Virus record (IMG/VR): IMGVR_UViG_3300028563_000014
Location: 23,463-87,462 of that record
Strand: one strand, 5' to 3'
From: a virus
DNA length: 64,000 nucleotides
The notes below the pieces were generated by a model. It was not told where the DNA came from. It saw only the letters and a program-made list of their open reading frames with translations, and did not search any database. The number at the start of each line of letters is the position of its first letter. Positions within the stretch are counted from its first letter, which is position 1. Positions 39,609 through 47,961 of the stretch are shown here, one piece after another. The position numbers and the translations under genes were made by a program.

Positions 39609-41075
39609 TCACCGGTCCACCGGCCCCGGCAACACCACCGGCCGCTCGACCACCGTGACCGCATCCGCGGCGAACGCGGCCTCTGCCGGCGCCGGGTCGA
39701 CCACCGAGAACGTTGGCACCACCACCGGCGGCGGGCAGGCCCGCAGGAACCGCTCGCCCGCCGCGCCCCAGTCCAGGTTCCGGAACCACGCCTCCACCGC
39801 CAGGTGCTGCCCGGCCCCGCCGTGGTCCGGGACGTACGCGTGCTCGTGGCAGCAGCAGGCGAAGACCACGGGCCAGCCGGCCGGCGCGCCGCCATCGTTC
39901 AGCGCCAGGTTGCGCAGGCGCCCCTCGCCAGGATCCCAGCACGTCAGCGCCCAGGCGTCGGCGCCCATCGCGAGCTGCCGCAGGTCCGCCTGCCAGTCGT
40001 CAACCGAGCCGTACGCGAGAGCCAGCGCAGCCTGCAGCGGCGCCGCGCTGGCTCCTCCGGCTGTCACTCCCGCTACCGCGCCGCCCGCTCCCGCCAGCCC
40101 CTGGAAGAAAATCTCATGCAGGACGGCATCTTGCGCGGCCTCCGTCTCCTCTCGCGCCACCTGCGCGCGCTCCGGCGGCGTCACCTTGGGTTTTCCCAGG
40201 TAATCGGCCACGGTTCCCGCCAGGCGGGTAAACGGCTCCTGGTAGCCGGGCAGGCTGGTGGCGGGGTCGCCGTAGAACAGGCCGAGGCCCGTGACCATTA
40301 GCGCCACCGTCTCCAGCTTGAAGGCGGCGCGCGAGTCCTCCTGGTAGCCCTCCGTGTCCCCGCCGAGCCAGGCGGCGAAGGTCTCGGCCCAGTCCTCGTC
40401 CGGGTGCTTCTGGGCGTAATGGGCCATCTGGCCCTGGCCCGGCCGGTCGAGGTTCCGGACGTAGTCGGCGGCGCGGGCGGGGTCCGGCTCATAGGCGTCG
40501 AGGTACGGGCGAGCGAAGTCCCCGAAGGCGGTGCGCCACTCCGGGTGGGTCCAGCGCTGGTAGGCGTAGAGCAGCGCGTGGCCCGTCTCGTGGCGCAGGA
40601 CCCGCATCTTCTCCTCGTCCGTCAGCGGGTCGCAGAGCGCCGCGGTGACCGGGGAGCCCAGGTACCAGGGCAGGTTCACCGAGCAGGCGCGGTCCGTCGT
40701 CCAGTAGTCGTTGGTCCCCAGGTAGAAGCCGGGGACCCAGGCGATGCCCTTCGCCTGTAGCTCCTCCTGGAGGCGGGTGAGCAGGCCGTTCGCCGGCTCC
40801 TGGAGCAGGGTCAGGTTCAGCAGGGAGACCGGCGTCTCCAGGGTCATCTGCACCTCCTCGGGCGGGAACGCGGCGGCGGCCGGCGGCAGCTTCCAGGCCA
40901 TCGCCTGGCGCCGCTGGCGCGCGCTGGCGAGGCGGGCCTGGGCCCGGGCGAGGACCGCCAGGTGCTGCCGCAGGGCCGCGTCGCTCGTGCCGGTGAGGGT
41001 TCCTACGAGCCTGGCTTCCAGTGACGTCGCATCCTGCATCCAGGCCAGCGTCTCGCGGAGCCGATCTCTTTGCAA
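39609..41075 (-). CDS. Zinc metallopeptidase (HExxH, zincin-like)
   Basis: 488 residues. HETGH at residues 162-166 inside LRHETGHALLYAY, and a downstream DEDWAETFAAWL (226-237, E231 as likely third ligand) match putative zinc-binding metallopeptidases of the DUF/peptidase_Mx type. A helical region precedes it, and residues 330-488 are Ala-rich with a Cys-rich strand (WPVVFACCCHEHAYVPDHGG) and a disordered Val/Pro tail. It lies between TAGT and terminase genes. Possible roles are virion-protein maturation or host-protein cleavage; neither is shown. Confidence 0.75.
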   Translation of the reverse strand: MQRDRLRETLAWMQDATSLEARLVGTLTGTSDAALRQHLAVLARAQARLASARQRRQAMAWKLPPAAAAFPPEEVQMTLETPVSLLNLTLLQEPANGLLTRLQEELQAKGIAWVPGFYLGTNDYWTTDRACSVNLPWYLGSPVTAALCDPLTDEEKMRVLRHETGHALLYAYQRWTHPEWRTAFGDFARPYLDAYEPDPARAADYVRNLDRPGQGQMAHYAQKHPDEDWAETFAAWLGGDTEGYQEDSRAAFKLETVALMVTGLGLFYGDPATSLPGYQEPFTRLAGTVADYLGKPKVTPPERAQVAREETEAAQDAVLHEIFFQGLAGAGGAVAGVTAGGASAAPLQAALALAYGSVDDWQADLRQLAMGADAWALTCWDPGEGRLRNLALNDGGAPAGWPVVFACCCHEHAYVPDHGGAGQHLAVEAWFRNLDWGAAGERFLRACPPPVVVPTFSVVDPAPAEAAFAADAVTVVERPVVLPGPVDR

Positions 41076-41098
41076 GCGCGATTACGCGCCCGAGCTGG

Positions 41099-41881
41099 TC
41101 AGCCCGCGGGACGGAGCCGGATCTCGGACCAGCGGATCTTCGCGTCGTACCGCCCGTCAGGCTTCGTCTGCGGCGAGATGCACCAGGGCCACTTCCGCGA
41201 GAACGCGTCGACCATCGCCCGCTCCCGGCCGCTGGTCGCGTACACCGGCGCCAGCCCGCCGTCGTTCGACCCGTTCTTCGGGGCGGCGAACCCGACCTGG
41301 CAGGCGCGGACGGCGTCGTACCCGCTGGCGATAACCTGGACGGTGTAGTCCCGGTCCCCCTTCAGCTCGAGCGACGGGTCGTACGCCACCCCGTGGCTCT
41401 GCCCCAGACTGACCCGGTTCGCCACGACCACGTCACAGTAGCCGTTCCGCTTCGCCGGCTTCTTCGCAGCCCAGGAGAACTGCTGGTACTCCAGGGCGAC
41501 CTGGCCCACGTCCTCCGTGATGAGCGCCTGGGCCTCCAGCAGGGCCTCCCGAGCAGACGTCGGCGCGTTCTTGCCGTCGCGCGCTCGGAAGAACCCGGAG
41601 ACGTCGTCGTCGATCATCCACAGCCACTCCAGGCCCTGCGCGCGCCCCAGCGCCATGACGCTGCTCCGGCTGAACGGGAGTCCCCGCCCGTTCCCCGCCA
41701 GGACCACCAGCTTGTGGTCCGGCTGCGCCAGCCGGTACGCCTTCTCCTCGGCCGGCTCGACGACGACGTTCGCCTTGATTCCCTGCTCCGCCAGGAGCGG
41801 CAGCAGCTTGGAGATCTTGGCGCGCCCCTTGGACGGGACGAAGATCGGGAACAGGTCGGTCGCCGGCGTGGCCTTCTTCAT
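41099..41881 (-). CDS. TET-associated glycosyltransferase (TAGT-like)
   Basis: 260 residues. ATG 41879-41881 overlaps the TET gene's TGA (ATGA), so the two are translationally coupled. FPIFVPSKGRAKISKLLPLL at residues 11-30 and WLWMIDDDVSGFFRARDGKN at 87-104 (D91-D93 as the metal-binding acidic motif) match the TAGT group described beside phage TET genes. C-terminal SFRKWPWC-type region follows. In characterised phage pathways the enzyme puts a sugar on 5-hydroxymethylcytosine made by TET. Sugar and base specificity here are unknown. Confidence 0.82.
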   Translation of the reverse strand: MKKATPATDLFPIFVPSKGRAKISKLLPLLAEQGIKANVVVEPAEEKAYRLAQPDHKLVVLAGNGRGLPFSRSSVMALGRAQGLEWLWMIDDDVSGFFRARDGKNAPTSAREALLEAQALITEDVGQVALEYQQFSWAAKKPAKRNGYCDVVVANRVSLGQSHGVAYDPSLELKGDRDYTVQVIASGYDAVRACQVGFAAPKNGSNDGGLAPVYATSGRERAMVDAFSRKWPWCISPQTKPDGRYDAKIRWSEIRLRPAG

Positions 41882-42699
41882 ACTTTCTTTTCCGCGGCCC
41901 GGTCGACCGCGCGCTTCGTCTTCACCCGCTGGATGCGCAGGAGCTCGTCCGCCATCGGCAGGCAGTTGCACATGGCCTTCATCGCGTAGAAGACCACCGA
42001 GTAGCGGTAGGACATGCTCGACCGCCGCACGATCGGCGTCACCCCGTGGGCCACGTCGGCACCGTCGAACATGATCAGCGCCGGCTTCTGGAACGAGAAC
42101 CCGAGGCCCAGCTCCGGCATGGCCAGGACCCCGCCTTCCGTATCGAAGCAGAGCGCGTACATCGCCGACCACAGGCCCTTGAAGTTGCCGGAGTCGCGGT
42201 GGTACCGGAGCGTATTGTTCCGGTTGGCGATCCCGGACGTGAACGCGGTCCCGGGGATCCGCCACTCCGGCAGCACCGCCGACACCGCCTGCTCCTGGTG
42301 CGCGTAGCGCCCAGGGTTCGTCGCCCGGTAGACCGCGTCCGCCTTCCGAGCGTACTCGCACAGCACCTCGTGCTGCGCCGGGTGCTGCGTGGCCATCGAC
42401 GCCTTGGTGCAGAAGTCGCGGCGGAGCGTCACCCGGGGCAGCGACCCGAACGTCCGGCTCTCCGTCACCAGCCCGTCCGTACGTGCCGTGTTCTGGAACT
42501 CGATCGCGTTGCAGGCGTTGCGCAGGCCCCACACGTCAGCCGGCTTCATCATCCGGAAGGCAACCACCAGCTCGCCCCCCACCAGGACGTCCTCGTCCTC
42601 CTCCACCAGGCGCTCGTAGTCACTCGCCTGCGCCCCCCGAAACTTCAACGCCTTCACGTCGACGGCGCGCCGCTGGACCTCAGTCCTTCTTCTTCTCAT
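41878..42699 (-). CDS. TET/JBP-family 2-oxoglutarate/Fe(II) dioxygenase
   Basis: 273 residues. The double-stranded beta-helix core shows LRYHRDSGNFKGLWSAMYAL with the HxD iron ligands at H167/D169, then FDGADVAHGVTPIV with H218, and YRYSVVFYAM with R232 for 2-oxoglutarate. This layout is that of phage TET/JBP enzymes, which oxidise 5-methylcytosine (TET) or thymine (JBP) in DNA. The ATG at 42697-42699 has GGAGA just upstream and overlaps the ParB-like gene by 20 bases. Direct coupling to TAGT favours a 5mC to 5hmC to glycosyl-hmC pathway. Confidence 0.85.
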   Translation of the reverse strand: MRRRRTEVQRRAVDVKALKFRGAQASDYERLVEEDEDVLVGGELVVAFRMMKPADVWGLRNACNAIEFQNTARTDGLVTESRTFGSLPRVTLRRDFCTKASMATQHPAQHEVLCEYARKADAVYRATNPGRYAHQEQAVSAVLPEWRIPGTAFTSGIANRNNTLRYHRDSGNFKGLWSAMYALCFDTEGGVLAMPELGLGFSFQKPALIMFDGADVAHGVTPIVRRSSMSYRYSVVFYAMKAMCNCLPMADELLRIQRVKTKRAVDRAAEKKV

Positions 42700-43372
42700 A
42701 CGTCTCCAAGAGCAGCACCAGGGCGGCGGAGTGGTTGTCGACCTTGCCCAGCTGCATCACGCGGGCGAGCCGGGCCAAGATCTTCCCCATGGCCGCGTCC
42801 TTGAACGGGAAGACGATCTGCCGGATGACCCCCTCGCCGGCCACCCCGGGCGCCAGCGTCGTGTCCGAGCTGCCGCCCGAGGACGCCGCCCTCAGCCGTG
42901 CGAAGGCGTCCTCGTCCCACCCGACGCGCGCCAGGCCCGCCGGCCCCGAAGCCTCGTGCAGGCGCTGCAGCACTGGCGCCAGATCCGCCTGACTCCAGCC
43001 GCCGATCTCCACCCAGCGGTTATCGGCCAGCAGGTAGCCCTCTGCCTCCTGCTCGTTCTTGAACGCCACCCCGCGCAGGACAGGCGCCATCCACTCGCCT
43101 GTCTTCGGGTCGCGCCGGATGTACTTCGGTGGTCGTTCCGCGTCCTCGGCCACGAGGTGCTCCAGCGCCTCCAGCCGGCCGTGGCCCGCCACCAGGCGCC
43201 CGGTCCGCGCGTTCTCGATCAGCACCTCGGCGAACCCGTGCTCCCGGATCGAAGACGCGATCCCAGGGATGTCGTGCTTCTTCGGGTTGCGCTTCGCGCG
43301 CTTGATCTCGGAGAGCCGGACGTACTCGACCAGCGGCATGTCCTCGCCGGCCACCGCGACGGCGGCGGTCAC
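42680..43372 (-). CDS. ParB-like protein 2 of the TET cassette
   Basis: 230 residues. GTG 43370-43372 overlaps the TGA of the sister gene (GTGA); ATG 43339 is an alternative. EYVRLSEIKRAKRNPKKHDI and LVAGHGRLEALEHL give the ParB/sulfiredoxin-type N-terminal domain (GxGxRxxA box as AGHGRL). A C-terminal part follows with AMGKILARLARVMQLGKVDN. It is a paralogue of the next upstream gene. Likely DNA-binding, possibly with CTPase or nicking activity as in other ParB-like families. Confidence 0.8.
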   Translation of the reverse strand: MTAAVAVAGEDMPLVEYVRLSEIKRAKRNPKKHDIPGIASSIREHGFAEVLIENARTGRLVAGHGRLEALEHLVAEDAERPPKYIRRDPKTGEWMAPVLRGVAFKNEQEAEGYLLADNRWVEIGGWSQADLAPVLQRLHEASGPAGLARVGWDEDAFARLRAASSGGSSDTTLAPGVAGEGVIRQIVFPFKDAAMGKILARLARVMQLGKVDNHSAALVLLLETYEKKKD

Positions 43373-44139
43373 GCCGCACCTCGCAGAGGCTTCAGCTTCC
43401 GCACCTGCTCGAAGCGCGAGATCAGCCGCTCCAGCGCCTCTGAGTTGGAGCCCACCTTCTCTCGGCGCATCACGCGCGACAGGCGCCCCAGGATCGCCTC
43501 CGTCTCCGCCGCCGGGAAGTAGACCACGATCTGCTTCACCGCCCCGGCGTTGTACCCCTCGGCCAGACCAGCGGGCGTCTTCCCGCGCGCCGCCGTGCTG
43601 GCGTCGAAGTCGGACAGGTACCGGCCGATGGCCTTCTCGGACCAGCCGATCGCTGCCAGCTCTCCCTTGTCGGCGCGCTGGGACAGGCGCTCGAGCATCG
43701 GCACCAGCAGTTCCGGATCCCACCCGCCCTTCTCCACCCAGCGGTTGACCGCGATCAGGTACTCCTCCGCGGCCTGCTCACTGGGGAAGGTGATGCCCTT
43801 CAGCACCGGGATCATCCACTCGCCATCGGGGGCGAGCTTCACGAACCGCGGGACCTCCTTCGGGTCCTCCGTGTAGAGCTGGCGCGCCGCCGCCAGGCGC
43901 CCGTGGCCGGCGGCGATGCGGCCGGACTCGGCGTTCTCCACGAGGGGGGCGACGAAACCGTAGCGCCGGATGGAGGCCGCGATCCCCTCCTCGTCGTGCT
44001 CCTTCGGGTTGCGCAGCGCCGTCCGGATCTCCGACAGCCTGACGTGCTCGACCCAGGAGCCGTCGCCCGCCGAGGGACTAGTTAGTACCGGCTCGCCGGC
44101 GGGGCTACTCGGCTTCTTCTTAGTCGCGGTCTTTGCCAT
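43369..44139 (-). CDS. ParB-like protein 1 of the TET cassette
   Basis: 256 residues. EHVRLSEIRTALRNPKEHDE, a YGFVAPLVENAESGRIAAGH segment with AGHGRLAAARQL, and a C-terminal ILGRLSRVMRREKVGSNSEA parallel the sister protein throughout, so the two arose by duplication. First gene of the cassette, 26 bases after the lipoprotein gene ends. ParB-like proteins are known companions of phage TET genes; their role in choosing or marking target DNA is not established. Confidence 0.82.
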   Translation of the reverse strand: MAKTATKKKPSSPAGEPVLTSPSAGDGSWVEHVRLSEIRTALRNPKEHDEEGIAASIRRYGFVAPLVENAESGRIAAGHGRLAAARQLYTEDPKEVPRFVKLAPDGEWMIPVLKGITFPSEQAAEEYLIAVNRWVEKGGWDPELLVPMLERLSQRADKGELAAIGWSEKAIGRYLSDFDASTAARGKTPAGLAEGYNAGAVKQIVVYFPAAETEAILGRLSRVMRREKVGSNSEALERLISRFEQVRKLKPLRGAA

Positions 44140-44165
44140 GAACGATTACGGTACCACCGAACCCA

Positions 44166-46901
44166 TCACGGCCCGAACGTCCCGAACAGATCCGCCGGGT
44201 GCGGGTTTCCCGCCCCCACCGCCCCGACGTCCGTATTGCGGGCCCCTACGTCGTCCGCCGGGTCGCCGCTGTCGATGACCGGGCTTCCAGCGGTCGGCGT
44301 GTACATCGCGCGATAGGCGGCGAGCACCTGGGCTACCGTCGTGCAACGGGACCAGATCGCTCCGTCGGCGTAGGCGAACGGGACCTGCCGCGCCTGGGCG
44401 AACTGCGGGTCTGTGCTGGCGCCGCCGCCGATGTCGTGGGCACCGAGGCCAGTGTCCGCGTAGGGCGTGAGCAGCGTGGTGTCGGGGTTCCAGAAGCCGT
44501 TGTAGTCGGCGCTGGCCACGGACCCGGGACCGAAGACAGCCACGGGGTTCCAGAAGTCGAAACCGACGAACAGGTTGTTCCTCGCGCTCGTCAACTGCCA
44601 ACCGTTCCCCGGCGCGAACGGCGAGTAGTGCCAGCCCAGCAGCGCGCCCCCGGCGTCGACCGTGTTGTTGTAGAACGACCCGGTCGACAGCGTGATGCCG
44701 CCGCTCGGGTAATACGGCGAAGCGAACCCAACGTTCGCCAGCACATTGTGGTGAACGGATGCGTTCTGCGCGCCGCGGAGGAACGCCTCGCTGAGGCCGT
44801 CGACCATCAGGTTGAAGCGCGCCTCGCCGGCCAAGTCCTGGATCATCCAAGATCCGCCGCGCAGCAGGTTGTGCTCCAGCAGCGACGGCGCCTGCGAGAA
44901 AGTGTTGACAAAATCGACCACGTGCCCCTGCGACCAACCGTAGGGGTAGCGGTGATAGACGACGTTCCCGCTGATGACGTCGCTGCTGCTGTCGTCGAAC
45001 TCCAAGCCGGCTCGGACGCCGATGAGGACGTTTCCTGCCGCGCTCGTCGATCCACCAACGAGCCAGCCGCTGGTGGCGTCGAACCGCACGAAGCTGACGC
45101 CCACGTTGTTGCCGCTGAAGGTCTTGGCTCCGGTCGAGTTGCCCGAGAGCGTGAGGCTCGGGTGGCTGCCGTCGTAGTCGGGCGTGGCGTTGACGGTCGT
45201 CAGGATGTTCGCCGCCAACGTGTTGCCGCTGAAGGTGATCGGAGCGGAACCCTCGGCGCCCAGCGCCAGCGGGCCGGTGCGGTCGAACACCGATCCGCTG
45301 ACCTCCAGCGGGGCGGTGCCGACGACGTCCACGGCGATGCTGGACACGTCCATCGAACCGAGCCCGATCACGTCGACATTGCGCAGGATGAGGTGCCCCG
45401 TCCACCCCGTGGCGCTCCGAATGCGCGAGCCGTTGCTGCTCGTGAGTAGCGCCCGTGCACCTGGCGATCCGATGAACTCGAAGTCGGTCGACCCGGACAA
45501 AACGAGGTCGCTGGCCAGATCCATGTTGGGGCCCGCGTGCGGGCCGACATCAACGACCGTGATCGGCACGTACTGGCTCTCGACGGTGCCGCTGGCCATC
45601 CGGCTGCGCGCGTAGACGTCGTACGTTCCCGCGGCCACGCCCGTCACGTCCACCTGGTAGTAGTCGTAGGGGCTGCTCGTGGTCGCGTGCACGCTGCTGA
45701 CCAGCGTCGACCCAAGGTAGATGTCCACGTCGGGCGAGTAGTTGTTCACGCCATCGCTTCCGTAGTCGGGGGCGTGCGCCCAAATCCTGATGGTCGCCGG
45801 GGCGAAATAGGTCATGCCGGCCACGGGGGTCATCACTCTGACGTAGGGGACGGCCGCGGTGAAGTACGGCTCGACCGGCCACGATGTGCAGGCCACGCCG
45901 CCCGTTCCAGCTGATCCACCGACGCCTCCCGCGCCGCCAGTACCAGCAGATCCGCCAGCGCCAGCCGATCCGCCCGTTCCCATCGAACCGCCGGTCGACC
46001 CGCAGGTGACCACTCCTCCGGTGCCCACGCCAGCGACGCCCGCGGTCCCGCCGCCTACAGACCCACCCGCCGAGCCGCCCGCCGCACCGCCGACTGACCC
46101 ACCGGCTCCTACGACGGAGCCGCCCGCGCTTCCTCCGACGCTCCCAGCCGCGCCACCGGCACCGCCGCCACCGGCGACGAGCGGCGTGCTCGCGTCCGTC
46201 TGCAGCTCGGCCAACGCTAACGCCCGCTTGTAGATGCGCAGGTCGTCGACCCGCCCGTGGAAGAAATCGCCGAACACGGCGTTGCCTCCGATCGTCAGCG
46301 CGTCGTTGGTCTGGACGATCGAGATCGCCGATGCCTTGCTGCCCACCTGCGATACCGTGCCCGCGGTCGCCTCGAAGAGCCTGAGGGTGGCGTGGTCGTA
46401 GGTCATCGCGACGTAGGTCCACTGGCCCGCGGCGGGCATGGTGCCGGCCGCCAGGTCGACGTCGGAGGCGGACGCGATCCGGGCGAGCGGCTGGGTCGAG
46501 TTCCACCCGTAGAGGCCATAGGCCAGCGCGCTCGGGCGCCCCTTGGAGACCACGTCCTGCCACGATCCGCCGGTGCCGTCCGGGGCGATCCAAGCTGAGA
46601 TCGTCAGGCCCGTCGAGAGGTCCAGCGGGCTGCCGGTCCCGGGATCTGCCACGGTGATCAGGCCGGCGCCGTCGAAGGCCAGCGCGCCGCCGTACTTGCC
46701 AGTGGCCCACGTCTGGTGCGCGGTGACGACGCCGTCGAGGTGGTTCGTGGTCACATCGTGGAGGGCCGAGCCGGCCCCCTCGTCGAAGTTGTAGCCGGCG
46801 ACCAACGCGGCATCGAGCGCGCTACGAGCAGACTGAAGAGTGTCGCCCGACCTGCACGACGCGATCACGAGGCACCCCAAGAGGACGACGATACGTTTCA
46901 T
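44166..46901 (-). CDS. Large lipoprotein: LamG domain, Gly-rich linker and beta-helix
   Basis: 911 residues. ATG 46899-46901 overlaps the previous TGA (ATGA). MKRIVVLLGCLVIASCRSG is a signal peptide with a lipobox-like LVIASC. Residues about 30-205 are a LamG domain (VAGYNFDEGAGSALHDVTTN); residues 220-310 are a Gly/Ser/Thr/Ala linker (GGSAGAGGSAGTGGAGGVGG); then an Ig-like part and a parallel beta-helix with N-rich coils (LEHNLLRGG, VHHNVLANVG). The linker style is frequent in Myxococcota secreted proteins, so it may come from the host. Cell-surface display during infection, for example to block other phages, is one idea. Confidence 0.82.
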   Translation of the reverse strand: MKRIVVLLGCLVIASCRSGDTLQSARSALDAALVAGYNFDEGAGSALHDVTTNHLDGVVTAHQTWATGKYGGALAFDGAGLITVADPGTGSPLDLSTGLTISAWIAPDGTGGSWQDVVSKGRPSALAYGLYGWNSTQPLARIASASDVDLAAGTMPAAGQWTYVAMTYDHATLRLFEATAGTVSQVGSKASAISIVQTNDALTIGGNAVFGDFFHGRVDDLRIYKRALALAELQTDASTPLVAGGGGAGGAAGSVGGSAGGSVVGAGGSVGGAAGGSAGGSVGGGTAGVAGVGTGGVVTCGSTGGSMGTGGSAGAGGSAGTGGAGGVGGSAGTGGVACTSWPVEPYFTAAVPYVRVMTPVAGMTYFAPATIRIWAHAPDYGSDGVNNYSPDVDIYLGSTLVSSVHATTSSPYDYYQVDVTGVAAGTYDVYARSRMASGTVESQYVPITVVDVGPHAGPNMDLASDLVLSGSTDFEFIGSPGARALLTSSNGSRIRSATGWTGHLILRNVDVIGLGSMDVSSIAVDVVGTAPLEVSGSVFDRTGPLALGAEGSAPITFSGNTLAANILTTVNATPDYDGSHPSLTLSGNSTGAKTFSGNNVGVSFVRFDATSGWLVGGSTSAAGNVLIGVRAGLEFDDSSSDVISGNVVYHRYPYGWSQGHVVDFVNTFSQAPSLLEHNLLRGGSWMIQDLAGEARFNLMVDGLSEAFLRGAQNASVHHNVLANVGFASPYYPSGGITLSTGSFYNNTVDAGGALLGWHYSPFAPGNGWQLTSARNNLFVGFDFWNPVAVFGPGSVASADYNGFWNPDTTLLTPYADTGLGAHDIGGGASTDPQFAQARQVPFAYADGAIWSRCTTVAQVLAAYRAMYTPTAGSPVIDSGDPADDVGARNTDVGAVGAGNPHPADLFGTFGP

Positions 46902-47437
46902 TGACGGATTCCCTTCTGGTTCGTTGTGTACTGAGCGGGCAGGATCTTCTTCGTTGCTGGCGGCGGCGTCCACTGCGGCAGCGGGATGGCCATCTCCGGG
47001 AACGTCGCGCGGTAGGTCGCCAGGTCGCAAGCCCCGACGAACGTCCGTGGCTTCCACCCTCGGTCGGCCAGGCGCTTGGTGACACCCAGCTTCCGCGAGG
47101 CGATCGTCGCGATGCCCCGGTCGACCTGCACCACCCAGGCGCACGGGTCGTCCAGGATGACTGGGCGCTTCACCTCGACGTCGCCCGCCACCATGTCGAA
47201 CACCGCTTCGCACTCCAGCGGCCGGGTCGACGACGCGCAGCCGTCGCGGTTCCCCGACGCGATTGCCATGGCTTCGGCCAGCTCATCGTGCGCGTCGATG
47301 CAGGCGCGGTCGTTCGCCGCGCACTCCGGCACGTCAGGGTCCGGGAGCGCCGGCCCGTAGACCGGGCGCGGGTCAGGGCGGAAGTAGGGCAGCGGGTCGA
47401 CGGCGAGGACCCCCAACAGGACAGCGAGCAGCGTCAT
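46898..47437 (-). CDS. Exported protein of unknown function
   Basis: 179 residues, ATG overlapping the previous stop (ATGA). The N-terminal MTLLAVLLGVLAVDPLPYFR looks like a short signal peptide. Several cysteines (PECAANDRACID, GCASSTRPLECE, DDPCAW, GACDLA) may form disulphides, consistent with export. Coupled to the lipoprotein gene below it, so the two may act together at the cell surface. No family recognised. Confidence 0.65.
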   Translation of the reverse strand: MTLLAVLLGVLAVDPLPYFRPDPRPVYGPALPDPDVPECAANDRACIDAHDELAEAMAIASGNRDGCASSTRPLECEAVFDMVAGDVEVKRPVILDDPCAWVVQVDRGIATIASRKLGVTKRLADRGWKPRTFVGACDLATYRATFPEMAIPLPQWTPPPATKKILPAQYTTNQKGIRQ

Positions 47438-47961
47438 GGTGTTCCTTTCTCTTCTGGCATCCTTCGCGTCGACCCGAACGGGACCGTCGCGTTGAAGACC
47501 CGTGGCTCCATCGCCGCGTACCGCTCTCGGTCACTGGCATATGCCCTGTCGACCAGTCGCTGGTCGGCCTCCGAGATCATGCGTCCCTGCTTCGTCTGGC
47601 AACGCAGATAGAACACCAGCCCCCACTCTCGCTCGGTCAACGCCGATGGCTCCTCCGGAGCGACGTCGATCGGGATTTCGACCTCCTTGCATCTACGGAC
47701 GTTGTGGGTCGTGCTGCCGCAGCGGGAGCAGGTTCTTCTGGTCGTCCTGGTCATCGCTCGTCGGTTCAAGAGACCGGTGTCCATGATGCCGTGGATATCC
47801 GTCACCACCCGTACTCGCTTGATGCCACGCGAGATGTGCTCAGCGTCGAGAGCTCCCGACATCCCCAGCACCGCCTTCTGCACGTACTCGGCAAGAACGA
47901 CATGTTCATCTTCCGACAGTCGGTCGACCCAGATCTCCACGGCGCAAATGAACTTGCTCAA
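47434..47961 (-). CDS. Zinc-knuckle protein
   Basis: 175 residues. CSRCGSTTHNVRRC at about residues 78-91 is a CX2CX4HX4C zinc knuckle, a short nucleic-acid-binding motif. The N-terminal half is alpha/beta (FICAVEIWVDRLSEDEHVVL), the C-terminal half contains LTEREWGLVFYLRCQTKQGR. Overlaps the next gene by ATGA. RNA or single-stranded DNA binding is plausible from the motif. Confidence 0.72.
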   Translation of the reverse strand: MSKFICAVEIWVDRLSEDEHVVLAEYVQKAVLGMSGALDAEHISRGIKRVRVVTDIHGIMDTGLLNRRAMTRTTRRTCSRCGSTTHNVRRCKEVEIPIDVAPEEPSALTEREWGLVFYLRCQTKQGRMISEADQRLVDRAYASDRERYAAMEPRVFNATVPFGSTRRMPEEKGTP

